Source: DASQZK01 sp963764345
GTDB lineage: Bacteria > Bacteroidota > Bacteroidia > Bacteroidales > GCA-2748055
Reading direction: 5' to 3'
Assembly: GCA_963764345.1 (NCBI GenBank)
Contig: CAVXSF010000031.1
Coordinates: 1 to 64,000, forward strand
Length of the DNA stretch: 64,000 nt
Both the position numbers and the translations under genes were made by a program. The notes beneath the pieces are model-generated. The model saw only the letters and a program-made list of their open reading frames with translations, searched no databases and had not been told where the DNA came from. Below, one piece after another: positions 25,809-34,322 of this stretch. Each line of letters opens with the position of its first letter. The first letter of the stretch is position 1.

Positions 25809-28052
25809 TTAGGCAGATTGTTTAGATTTGTTCCGTATTTTCAAGGTTTCACCTACTTTATTCATGGTTTTCGCATCAAGCTTATAGAATCCGATCAGAG
25901 CTGCGCAGGCCACTGCACCTGCTGCCGGGTACAAACTCATCATCATCCTCATCCCGGCAAGGCTGGATTGTGACTGGTCGACGCCGGGTTGGTAACCGTA
26001 GAAGGCGAGCAACCACAACGCTATTGCTCCGCCAAGGCCGAATCCGATTTTCTGAGCCAGAGTAGAAGCAGAGAAAACCAGACCCATCGCTTTTCGTCCG
26101 GTCTTAAATTCGGAGTAATCCGCCGCATCGGCCAGCATGGACCACAATAAGGGCATCGTTGGTGCAGAGCCCACTGACTGCAGGATCTGGAGGATGAACA
26201 TTGCCCAGATATCTTCAGGCCCGGTAAAATAAAATCCGGAAATGGATACGGCTACAAGAAGCATACATAGTATATAAAGCAAGCGCTTGTCGAATTTTTT
26301 TGTCAGCCAGCGGGTGAAAGGAAGGGTAAAGATGATCGTAACGGAGCCGATCACCAGGAAGGCCGCTGTGAGTCCGGGTTCTCCGACGTAGTACTTAAAA
26401 TAATAGGCAATGACGGCACTGCGTACGGCAACATAGACCAGGGTGACCAGCGATACCATGAAAAGGACGATCCATGGGCCGTTTTTTAACAAGTCTTTGA
26501 AGTCATCGCTCAGTTTGGATTTCTCCCGGGCCGATAGTGTCACTCTTTCCTTTGTTGAGACAAAGGTTATCAGGAAAAGGATTATACACAGGATCGCGAA
26601 AATGCTCATGGTCCTGCGATAACCCCTGGCGTCGTTATTGACTCTGAAAGAGTAGGAAAGGCCGGCCCCATCAGGATCGCTGAAATAGTCAGATAGCCCG
26701 ATATTCCTGCTGCCGAAGCCGGCTTGCAGGGTTAGATCGCTGATCTTTCGGATGGCTTCCGGCGGGAGATTCCCATTTTGTTCAATCGTTACAGTAAAAT
26801 TGGTTGTGACCGAACCGCCATTGCCATCATCTGCTGCCAGTTTGATCGATGTAATGCCGGCGCCCTTTTTTCTTAGTACAAGATCGTTGTCAAGGATGGT
26901 GGCACTTACCACAGATGGATCGGATGAGGAGGCTGTAATGAACAGCTTGTCGGAATTCGGATCTCCAAAAACACCGGCTACCGGAATTTTTTCGATTTCA
27001 TAATGATTGAACAATTTCATCACACCTTCCCGCAGTCCGGGCTTCAGGCTGTAATCCCTGTCAGGGAGGGCATCTCTTATATAAGGGACTTTATTGCCCT
27101 TGCGGTTGATCCGGACGACAATGTCCTGGCTGGCCTCGTTGCCGGTCGCATCTTTGGCTGTAAGGGTAAGGACGGCCGTACCGAAATGATTTTCGTGTAA
27201 AATCAGGGTGTCCTTATGAATGCCGGCTGTGACAATGCGTTTTGACCCGGAAGCAACTTTATATTCAGTGATGTTATGATCTTTATCTGTGAATAGTCCG
27301 GAAATATTCAAATGACGTGTCCCAAAACCCTGGTCAAGTTGAATATCATGAAAGAGTCCGGTAGTTTCTGGCGGATTTTCACCTTCAGGAAATATCCTTA
27401 CCAGGAAATCCTGGCTAACTCCGGCGCTGTCACGGTCGGTTGAAGTAACCGTGACTTTGGCAGTGCCATTCTTCACCTCATGAATCACAAGATGGTTGTT
27501 GCTGAGAGCGCAACGGATTACCGAACTATTGTCGGTACCCAGTTCATTGACCAGGTAGAGTGCCAGTCCCTGGATAAACAGTCCCCCGATAAACGCGCCG
27601 ATAAAGCGGAAAGAATTCAGGCCGGTCCGCTCCAGGTAATCCGGGGTAATCACACCCGACAACGCATTATACGGTATCATGATGGCGGTATAGATGATCA
27701 TCATCAGGATGTAGGTGGAATAGGCGTAAATAAGCTTACCGGTCATGCCTAAATCAGGGGTGAGGAACATCAGAATACCGGCCAGTCCATAGGGGATGGC
27801 CATCCATAATATATAGGGCCTGAATTTGCCCCACCGTGTGGATGTGCGGTCGGCAATACTTCCCATGACAGGATCGTTGATCCCGTCGAAGATCCTGACG
27901 ATAATAAACATGGTTCCGACAGCCGCAGCAGGGATGCCAAAGGTGTCGGTGTAAAATATGGGGAGAAAAAACATCAGAGTCTGCCAGATCATATTCGAGG
28001 CAACATCTCCGAGTGCATACCCGGCTTTTTCTCCGAAAGACAGTTTATTCAT
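25809..28052 (-). CDS. GPH-family sugar:cation symporter with an inserted periplasmic Ig-like array
   Basis: The 747-residue inner-membrane transporter is far longer than the family's usual ~450-500. Helices 1-5 lie at ~10-171, with the GPH (MelB/XylP-type) hallmarks DGINDPVMGSIADRT and RWGKFRPYILW. Residues ~173-477 are soluble and Ig/cadherin-like. Helices 6-12 follow (~480-730), with DAADYSEFKTGRKAMGL, another GPH motif. With the N-terminus inside, the helix 5-6 loop is periplasmic, so the insert is topologically plausible. It contains half a repeat, two whole repeats and a complementary half (27536-26622). The operon also carries an MDR dehydrogenase and a Gfo/Idh/MocA enzyme, and a divergent regulator faces it, so it probably imports the sugar they oxidise. 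The insert might bind or present oligosaccharides (inference). Confidence 0.88.
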   Translation of the reverse strand: MNKLSFGEKAGYALGDVASNMIWQTLMFFLPIFYTDTFGIPAAAVGTMFIIVRIFDGINDPVMGSIADRTSTRWGKFRPYILWMAIPYGLAGILMFLTPDLGMTGKLIYAYSTYILMMIIYTAIMIPYNALSGVITPDYLERTGLNSFRFIGAFIGGLFIQGLALYLVNELGTDNSSVIRCALSNNHLVIHEVKNGTAKVTVTSTDRDSAGVSQDFLVRIFPEGENPPETTGLFHDIQLDQGFGTRHLNISGLFTDKDHNITEYKVASGSKRIVTAGIHKDTLILHENHFGTAVLTLTAKDATGNEASQDIVVRINRKGNKVPYIRDALPDRDYSLKPGLREGVMKLFNHYEIEKIPVAGVFGDPNSDKLFITASSSDPSVVSATILDNDLVLRKKGAGITSIKLAADDGNGGSVTTNFTVTIEQNGNLPPEAIRKISDLTLQAGFGSRNIGLSDYFSDPDGAGLSYSFRVNNDARGYRRTMSIFAILCIILFLITFVSTKERVTLSAREKSKLSDDFKDLLKNGPWIVLFMVSLVTLVYVAVRSAVIAYYFKYYVGEPGLTAAFLVIGSVTIIFTLPFTRWLTKKFDKRLLYILCMLLVAVSISGFYFTGPEDIWAMFILQILQSVGSAPTMPLLWSMLADAADYSEFKTGRKAMGLVFSASTLAQKIGFGLGGAIALWLLAFYGYQPGVDQSQSSLAGMRMMMSLYPAAGAVACAALIGFYKLDAKTMNKVGETLKIRNKSKQSA

Positions 28053-28109
28053 TAAAATGAAATTTCAGACTATATTACGAAAGTGCCGTGAATTGAGGGT
28101 GTAAATCAT

Positions 28110-28140
28110 TTGGTCATATTCAGGTCATTTCAGGTCATTA
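28110..28140. promoter_or_regulatory. Three helically phased GGTCAT direct repeats (probable operator)
   Basis: GGTCAT occurs at 28112-28117, 28123-28128 and 28133-28138, spaced 11 and 10 bases, that is one DNA turn each; the last two extend to CAGGTCATT. They lie in the 134-base gap between the divergent transporter operon and the membrane regulator gene, the expected place for that regulator's binding sites. Confidence 0.5.
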
Positions 28141-28186
28141 TTCTGACAGAAGTTTTATATTTTTACCATTAAGTCATTTGGACGTT

Positions 28187-29491
28187 ATGAAAGAAGAACT
28201 TTTCATTGTTTTGGCCATCGATAAAATTTCCAGAAAAACCGGTTGGGGACCGGTCGATACCTGGACAAATTACAATTATTCGTTGCTGGATGACGACATA
28301 AAAAAAGTTACCGGGAAAAGGATAAGCGAATCGACCCTGAAAAGGATGTTCGGCAAAAAGAAAACGCCTGGTGACTTTTATCATCCACATACCTATACCA
28401 AAAATATTCTCGCTGAATACCTGGGGTATTCCAACTGGGATGAATTCCAGAAGGAGAACCGACTCGATCTCGAACAGTACGATGAAGAAACAGAATACGA
28501 CCAGCATCGTCACGGCCATCGCAAACAGAGGATATGGCTTATTGTGGCGACGATCCTTTTCGGCATTTTCTTCCTGTTCGTATTTTTCAGAAAACAAATC
28601 TTTCCACACCTGTTCAGCAACCCGCTGAAAAAATTTGTCTGTGAAAATCCTGTTGGGAAGGTACCGTATACCGCGATTTTTGATTATGACCTTAGGCCTG
28701 TCAGAGACAGTGTGATCGTGAACTTCGGGAACAATGAAGTCTATTTTCTTTCCCCGGAAAGGAAACTGATCACCGAATTTTACCGTTTCGGGGATTATGC
28801 AAACGTTATAGTCACGATGCATAAAAGGCTTCTTGCCCAGACGCATATTCATGTACTCACCGACGGCTGGCAGGGGGGGATCTCCCCAAACGACTCTTTG
28901 ACAGCCTTCGTCCCGTTTAGTGATCAGAGCATTATACATAATATCGGGCGTTTATTCGTGGAACCGTCAGACCTGGAAAAGACAGGACATAAGGCCAACG
29001 GTGACTATTATGTTGAATACCGTTATTTTGATGAATTCGCGGCAGATATCGATCATATCACTCTCGAGACTATCGCCCGGAACAGTACCGCCGAAGGTGG
29101 GAAGTTGTGTAATGATATTGAAATTGTCCTGAAAGGGGAGTATCACGATTTTATCATCAGGTTTCTTGAACCGGGATGTTTCAGGTATGCGCGATTTTTC
29201 GTAGGTGAAAAACATTTTTACGGACGGTTTGATAATCTCTCAGAATTTGCCCGTAATGTATCCGGTTGGAGCGATATTAAAATTGATATTTCGGGTATGG
29301 AGGCGAAGATCTATTTTCAGGGGAAACTTCTACGCAGCGAACCTTACACTGTACGGATGGGAAACCTGAAAGGGATCATTTACCGGTTTTACGGAGACGG
29401 ATCGGTCGATTATCTGAATCTGAAGTCGGGTAGGGATGTTATATTACAGGATGATTTTGGCAAAAGGCTCAGCACCGAAAAGCCAACCTGA
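28187..29491 (+). CDS. Single-pass membrane regulator with N-terminal HTH-like domain and periplasmic lectin-like domain
   Basis: The ATG at 28187 gives 434 residues. The N-terminal ~90 residues (KISRKTGWGPVDTWTNYNYSL, the KRISESTLKRMFGKKKTP helix pair, NILAEYLGYSNWDEFQ) resemble the DNA-binding-like module found at the start of many Bacteroidota membrane proteins of unknown role. One transmembrane helix spans ~115-134. The periplasmic part begins with a PKD-like segment (VGKVPYTAIFDYDLRPVRDSV, ~150-230) and ends with a ~180-residue beta-rich, concanavalin-like domain. I infer a one-component sensor that detects sugar in the periplasm and controls the divergent transporter operon through the phased repeats at 28110-28140. 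DNA binding is not proven. The gene end overlaps a histidine-kinase relic on the other strand. Confidence 0.65.
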   Translation: MKEELFIVLAIDKISRKTGWGPVDTWTNYNYSLLDDDIKKVTGKRISESTLKRMFGKKKTPGDFYHPHTYTKNILAEYLGYSNWDEFQKENRLDLEQYDEETEYDQHRHGHRKQRIWLIVATILFGIFFLFVFFRKQIFPHLFSNPLKKFVCENPVGKVPYTAIFDYDLRPVRDSVIVNFGNNEVYFLSPERKLITEFYRFGDYANVIVTMHKRLLAQTHIHVLTDGWQGGISPNDSLTAFVPFSDQSIIHNIGRLFVEPSDLEKTGHKANGDYYVEYRYFDEFAADIDHITLETIARNSTAEGGKLCNDIEIVLKGEYHDFIIRFLEPGCFRYARFFVGEKHFYGRFDNLSEFARNVSGWSDIKIDISGMEAKIYFQGKLLRSEPYTVRMGNLKGIIYRFYGDGSVDYLNLKSGRDVILQDDFGKRLSTEKPT

Positions 29492-29594
29492 ATTCAGTTC
29501 TTCCGGGCTTTGAATCAAATTCAATTTCCCCCTGGTGCATATTCATCACCTGCCTGCTGTAGCTGAGGCCAACGCCGGAACCCGGTGGATACCC
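29469..29594 (-). pseudogene. Histidine-kinase C-terminal relic
   Basis: On the minus strand ~41 codons read GYPPGSGVGLSYSRQVMNMH and go on through QGEIEFDSKPGRTEF to a stop. This is the G2 box and last strand of a HATPase_c domain, as in 'GTGIGLALVKQIVELHGG...'. A stop codon lies directly upstream, and no histidine kinase body is present. The relic lies between, and partly under the end of, the membrane regulator gene and the GH97 gene, so it marks a past deletion or rearrangement. Confidence 0.65.
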
Positions 29595-29608
29595 TCAGGT
29601 ATGAGTGA

Positions 29609-31576
29609 TCACTGTTTGGTGAATACCATGATGAACCCGCCATATTGTGGCATATCCACCGTCATTTCATTGCCACCGTCATAGGTGAGTGTGTCAGTGC
29701 TGAATGATCGCGGAGTATCACCGTCTTTAAAAAGCTGAACGCTGTAGTTTCCTTCACCGAGGAAGTCGGGTGTGAATTTTACACTTCGTCCTTCTTGTTC
29801 ACCGGTAATTCCGGCAACATACCACGTATCTCCCTTCTGACGAGCGAGAACGGCAAATTTACCCGGGTAACCGTCGATAAACCGGGTATCATCCCAGGTT
29901 ACCGGGACAGATTTCAGAAAGTCGATCACTGCCTGGGGCTGGGCTTCATAGCTTTCGTACCTGTCGGCAAAATGCTGAATGCCGCTTTCAAAAATGACGG
30001 AGAGGGCCAGCTCATGGGCATCGGTGGTGAGATGAGCTGTTTCAGGAGTATAGTCAGAAAAGGTTACCGGGGTGTAATCCATCGGGCCGAGAACATTCCG
30101 CGTGAACGGATAGATCGTATTCAGCTTAAGGGCCTGCCGGGGAAATTGTCTTGAGCCATAGAGCTCGGCCCCCCGAACACCTTCCATGGTGACATAGTTG
30201 GGATAAGTTCGTGTCCAGCCTCGGGGGATAGTGCATCCGTGGGTGTCAAGCAGAAGATGATATTTTGCGGCGTCAAGGGCAATGTCCTGGTAAAGCTTCA
30301 TGATCGCAGGCTTTTCACCCTGGAAAAAATCGACTTTAATGCCTTTGATACCCATCTTGCTGATGCGCTGCATCTCACGGTCACGGATCTGCGGGTCGAA
30401 CATCAGATCGCGGGGTCCTGCATCCATGACCTTCGTATGAGGTCCGCCACTGTTATACCAGATAGTGAGTCCGACACCCTTGCTTTTGGCATACCCGGCC
30501 AGCTCTTTGAGTGTCCCTCCTTCCATTTTGTCCCAGTCTGCATCGACGAGGGAGTACTTCCAGCCCATCCTGGCGGAGAAATCGACGAAGGCTTTCAGCT
30601 TCTTATAATTTCGTCCACTGGTATGATCCGACCACCAGCTCCACGAAGATTTCCCGGGTTTGATCCAGTCCGTATCACTGATCACAGAAGGACGGGCCAG
30701 GTTGTTGACCATATTGGATTCAACGATGGGGGCGAGGGTTTCACCAACCAGGATGAACCGCCACGGGGTCTGAAAGGGGAGATTGACTTCAGGGTCCACG
30801 TTTCCATACCCGTAATTTTCCCAGTCACCCGGGAAACGCAGGTGGTATTTCCCTCCGTCACAATCGGCGGCGAGATGAGTTCCACAGTAATCATACAATC
30901 CGGCTTCGGAAACCAGCATCCATAAGCCAGAGGTATTGAACAATGCCGGGAAGCCCCAGCCCGTAGTCATGGGAGGAGGCGTGCCTATGGCCATATTATC
31001 CTTATAACCATATTCATATGCAGGAGACCAGGTGCCCAGCGTATCGTAGGGCTGAATCCATGCTCTTCCCTCAGGATTGACATAAAAACCCGTATTTTCC
31101 CCGGTGATCGTCACTTTCTTTTCCTTACTTCCTGCCTCTGCGGGGAAGGCATAGCTGAAAGCCACCCCGTCATTATAAGCCCGGAGAATAAGGTCCATAT
31201 CCTTTCCCTCTGTATTTTTGAATGACAATGTAAGCTCATTATATTCCGCTTTGTTTTTCAACCGCTTACCTACAAGCATCGTATATTCTTCCGTTTTGGT
31301 TTCAGGACCCTTCATCCCGGTGAACCTGAGATTGTATACGAATCCCGCATCACTGCGGGTGATGCCAAGTGGGGAAGGTTCAATAGCCGTTTTGGAATCA
31401 TCTGCAGTCAGGTATTTCACACTATAGATCAGTGCTGCCGAATCTCTGCCGGCATTTTCGGAAACGATCATTTTCAGATTTCCGGAAGGAGAGGTCAGTG
31501 ACCACTCCCGGGGTTGCTTTGTACATGACCCGGCAACGAGTAATACCGTAAGAAGGAGAAACAGATTATGTCTCAT
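29609..31576 (-). CDS. GH97 glycoside hydrolase, probably retaining alpha-galactosidase type
   Basis: The 655-residue lipoprotein (lipobox VAGSC, Cys18) matches GH97 over its full length: N-terminal beta-sandwich (WSLTSPSGNLKMIVSENA), a (beta/alpha)8 barrel and a C-terminal beta domain. In the barrel, IKGIKVDFF carries Asp416, and EGVRGAELYGS carries Glu465 and Glu471. The spacing of Asp416 and Glu471 mirrors the nucleophile/acid-base pair Asp415/Glu470 known from the retaining alpha-galactosidase BtGH97b, whereas the inverting SusB type lacks the nucleophile aspartate. I therefore infer a retaining alpha-galactosidase-like enzyme acting in the periplasm or at the surface. It is transcribed toward the membrane-regulator gene and shares a divergent promoter region with the GH2 gene. 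Confidence 0.9.
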   Translation of the reverse strand: MRHNLFLLLTVLLVAGSCTKQPREWSLTSPSGNLKMIVSENAGRDSAALIYSVKYLTADDSKTAIEPSPLGITRSDAGFVYNLRFTGMKGPETKTEEYTMLVGKRLKNKAEYNELTLSFKNTEGKDMDLILRAYNDGVAFSYAFPAEAGSKEKKVTITGENTGFYVNPEGRAWIQPYDTLGTWSPAYEYGYKDNMAIGTPPPMTTGWGFPALFNTSGLWMLVSEAGLYDYCGTHLAADCDGGKYHLRFPGDWENYGYGNVDPEVNLPFQTPWRFILVGETLAPIVESNMVNNLARPSVISDTDWIKPGKSSWSWWSDHTSGRNYKKLKAFVDFSARMGWKYSLVDADWDKMEGGTLKELAGYAKSKGVGLTIWYNSGGPHTKVMDAGPRDLMFDPQIRDREMQRISKMGIKGIKVDFFQGEKPAIMKLYQDIALDAAKYHLLLDTHGCTIPRGWTRTYPNYVTMEGVRGAELYGSRQFPRQALKLNTIYPFTRNVLGPMDYTPVTFSDYTPETAHLTTDAHELALSVIFESGIQHFADRYESYEAQPQAVIDFLKSVPVTWDDTRFIDGYPGKFAVLARQKGDTWYVAGITGEQEGRSVKFTPDFLGEGNYSVQLFKDGDTPRSFSTDTLTYDGGNEMTVDMPQYGGFIMVFTKQ

Positions 31577-31639
31577 GTTGGTAAGGATTGGTTATTTCTC
31601 CTCAAAAATAGAAAAAAATCATTACGCCGGCCTGCTGTC

Positions 31640-31671
31640 TTTGCTTACAATCAAAACAATTCATAGCTTTA
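31640..31671 (+). promoter_or_regulatory. Probable promoter of the GH2 gene
   Basis: TTTG at 31640-31643 and TAGCTTTA at 31664-31671, spaced 20 bases, differ from the Bacteroidota TTTG-N19-21-TAnnTTTG pattern only in the final base. It lies 46 bases before the chosen start at 31718. Confidence 0.45.
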
Positions 31672-31717
31672 AGGAATGATAATTTTTTACAGTCTTGATC
31701 TTCTCAATCCTACGGCT

Positions 31718-34150
31718 ATGAAAAAACGATTGATTTTTTTTCCGGCTTTTGCATTCATTGTACTAACCATGCTGTTTACCGGCTGCCGGAATGCTGACCG
31801 CCTCGAACGCTCCAACCTGAATTTTGATGACGGATGGAAATTCAGCCTTACGGCAACCGATGCAGCTTCAGATCCCACATTTGATGATTCAGGCTGGCGC
31901 ATACTGGACCTGCCTCACGACTGGAGTATTGAGGGTGCTTTTAGTCCCGACAATCCATCCGGCGTTGGAGGGGGAGCTCTCCCCGGAGGTATCGGGTGGT
32001 ACCGCAAATCGTTCAGCCTGAAAGATGAATACCGGTCAAAACGGGCATTTATTGAATTTGACGGGGTTTATATGAACAGCGAAGTATGGTTGAACGGTCA
32101 TAAACTGGGGGTTAGACCATACGGCTATATTTCATTCAGGTATGAGATGAGCCCTTACCTTCATTTCGGTGATTCGGTAAACGTGGTCGCGGTAAAAGTC
32201 GATAACTCCATGCAGCCCAATTCCCGATGGTATTCTGGATCGGGGATTTACCGTGATGTCAGACTTCTTTTCACTGATCCTATCAGCGTTGATGAATGGG
32301 GGACGTTTGTCCGTTCCACTGAGGTCCGTAAAAAACTGGCCAGTCTGACTGTTGATACACGCATTATGAATGCTTCTCCCGACAGTGAGAGGATACAGCT
32401 TAAGACACTGATCTATGATGAAAGGGGCCGGAAAGTTTCGGAAACGGAAACGGATGGTGTAGTACAAAAAGATTCCGCAATCCTGTTCACACAGAACCTG
32501 GATGTAACGAATCCCGTTCTCTGGTCTGTTGAAACCCCCAATCTTTACACCCTGGTTTCTGAAGTAAGCTATCATGGCCGTAAACGGGATAATTATAAAA
32601 CACGCTTCGGTATCCGCTCTTTTGATTTTGACCCTGAAAAAGGATTTTTTCTCAATGGTAAGCCTGTCAAGATCCGGGGAGTTTGCGATCATCACGACCT
32701 GGGTCCCTTAGGTGCTGCCGTGAACAGACGGGCGCTCCAACGGCAGCTTGAACTTCTGAAAGCTATGGGATGTAACAGTATCCGGACCTCGCACAATCCT
32801 CCTGCCCCTGAATTGCTGGACCTCTGCGATGAGATGGGTTTTATCGTTATGGATGAGGCATTTGATATGTGGGCGGAAGCCAAAACAAAATACGACTACC
32901 ATCTGTACTGGGATGAATGGCATGCAAGGGATCTCTCGGACTTTATCAGGCGTGACAGGAATCATCCTTCGGTTATCATCTGGAGTATCGGAAATGAGAT
33001 CCTTGAACAATGGGACAGTACCGGGACAAAGATTGCAACTGAACTTTCACAGATCGTAAAAAACCTGGATCCGACACGGCCGGTAACCTCGGCGTTCAAC
33101 TTTCCTGAACCGGAAAATTATATTATCCGTTCAGGTGAAATGGACCTGATCGGTTACAATTACCACCAGCAACAGTATGCTGCCTTCCCCCTTGTCTTCC
33201 CGGGAGCAAAATTCATTGCCAGTGAAACTACCTCTGCCCTGGCAACCAGGGGACATTACGACATGCCCTCGGACAGTATCCGGCGCTGGCCGGTCCGATG
33301 GGACATACCCTTCACCTCCGGTAATCCCGGAAATACCTGTTCCTCCTATGATAACTGCAGTGCACCATGGGGATCCACTCATGAGGAGACCCTGAAGATC
33401 ATTGAGAAATATGATTTCCTTTCCGGAATGTATGTTTGGACCGGTTTCGATTATCTCGGGGAACCGACACCATACGGATGGCCTTCAAGGAGTTCATATT
33501 TTGGCATTCTGGATCTGTGCGGATTTCCGAAAGATGCCTATTACCTCTACAAGGGGGAATGGACAGGGGAACCTGTGCTTCATCTCTTTCCGCACTGGAA
33601 CTGGCAGGAGGGTCAAACCATAGATGTTTGGGCCTATACCAATTGCGACAGCGCCTCCCTGTTCCTGAACGGTAAAGCATTGGGGACAAGGAGCAGGGAG
33701 AATGACGCTATGCACCTGATGTGGAGAGAAATATGGTCGCCTGGAGAGCTGGTTTGTGTGGGTTTCAAAGATGGGAAGCAGATCCTTACCGACACCGTGA
33801 GAACAGCGGGTGAGGCTGCAAAAATCGTCCTCGTTCCTGACCGGAAGGTCATTAAGGCCGGAGGAGAGGATCTTTCGTTTGTTGAAGTCAGGGTGGTGGA
33901 TAAAGACGGGAATATAGTACCGGATGCCGGTAACCTCGTAAAATTTGATATTAGCGGACCCGGGAGTATGGCTGCGGTTGGCAATGGCGATCAGACCAGT
34001 CATGAGTCTTTTAGGGCGATGGAGCGACATGCCTTTAACGGCTTATGCCTTGCTGTGATCCGCTCTGGGAAAAATGCGGGGAATATTGAGGTAAAAGCAT
34101 CCTCCGAAGGCATTGAAGGTAGCTTAACACAGATCAGGGTAAGGAGATAA
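31718..34150 (+). CDS. GH2 beta-galactosidase-like lipoprotein with DUF4982 and C-terminal Ig-like domain
   Basis: The frame opens at 31676, but the ATG at 31718 begins a lipoprotein signal with lipobox MLFTGC, giving 810 residues. In order it has a GH2 jelly roll (WRILDLPHDWSIEGAF, VWLNGHKLGVRPYGY, ~35-190), an immunoglobulin-like domain (~195-300), and the TIM barrel from ~305 with VKIRGVCDHHDLGPLG. The acid/base is Glu427 in IIWSIGNEI and the nucleophile Glu503 in FIASETTSA. A DUF4982 domain (LFLNGKALGTR) and a terminal GH2 C5-type domain (VRVVDKDGNIVPDAGNLVKF) follow. The architecture is that of Bacteroidota exo-beta-galactosidases, though other beta-glycosidic specificities exist. Next to a GH97 of alpha-galactosidase type it supports a galactoside-processing module. 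Confidence 0.92.
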   Translation: MKKRLIFFPAFAFIVLTMLFTGCRNADRLERSNLNFDDGWKFSLTATDAASDPTFDDSGWRILDLPHDWSIEGAFSPDNPSGVGGGALPGGIGWYRKSFSLKDEYRSKRAFIEFDGVYMNSEVWLNGHKLGVRPYGYISFRYEMSPYLHFGDSVNVVAVKVDNSMQPNSRWYSGSGIYRDVRLLFTDPISVDEWGTFVRSTEVRKKLASLTVDTRIMNASPDSERIQLKTLIYDERGRKVSETETDGVVQKDSAILFTQNLDVTNPVLWSVETPNLYTLVSEVSYHGRKRDNYKTRFGIRSFDFDPEKGFFLNGKPVKIRGVCDHHDLGPLGAAVNRRALQRQLELLKAMGCNSIRTSHNPPAPELLDLCDEMGFIVMDEAFDMWAEAKTKYDYHLYWDEWHARDLSDFIRRDRNHPSVIIWSIGNEILEQWDSTGTKIATELSQIVKNLDPTRPVTSAFNFPEPENYIIRSGEMDLIGYNYHQQQYAAFPLVFPGAKFIASETTSALATRGHYDMPSDSIRRWPVRWDIPFTSGNPGNTCSSYDNCSAPWGSTHEETLKIIEKYDFLSGMYVWTGFDYLGEPTPYGWPSRSSYFGILDLCGFPKDAYYLYKGEWTGEPVLHLFPHWNWQEGQTIDVWAYTNCDSASLFLNGKALGTRSRENDAMHLMWREIWSPGELVCVGFKDGKQILTDTVRTAGEAAKIVLVPDRKVIKAGGEDLSFVEVRVVDKDGNIVPDAGNLVKFDISGPGSMAAVGNGDQTSHESFRAMERHAFNGLCLAVIRSGKNAGNIEVKASSEGIEGSLTQIRVRR

Positions 34151-34233
34151 CCCTTTTCTCAACATGTTTCCATACTACTGACCGACCTTAAAAAGGACAT
34201 CGTGATCTTTTTGCCCTATGGTTTCCCATGCAT

Positions 34234-34282
34234 AAAAAAGAGGCCGTCTAAAAAGGTTTTTTAGACAGCCTCCTTCTCTTCA
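34234..34282. terminator. Bidirectional terminator
   Basis: A long hairpin pairs GAGGCCGTCTAAAAA (34240-34254) with TTTTTAGACAGCCTC (34258-34272), with one mismatch, A-rich on the left and T-rich on the right. It separates the GH2 gene from the convergent secreted-protein gene. Confidence 0.8.
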
Positions 34283-34322
34283 TAAGCTGGCTTGTTTAGA
34301 TTCCTTAAAAAAGTTTCGTCGT

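Noticed and set aside
30239..30925. 228-codon open frame on the plus strand
   Set aside because: It is antisense to the GH97 gene whose catalytic motifs are clear.
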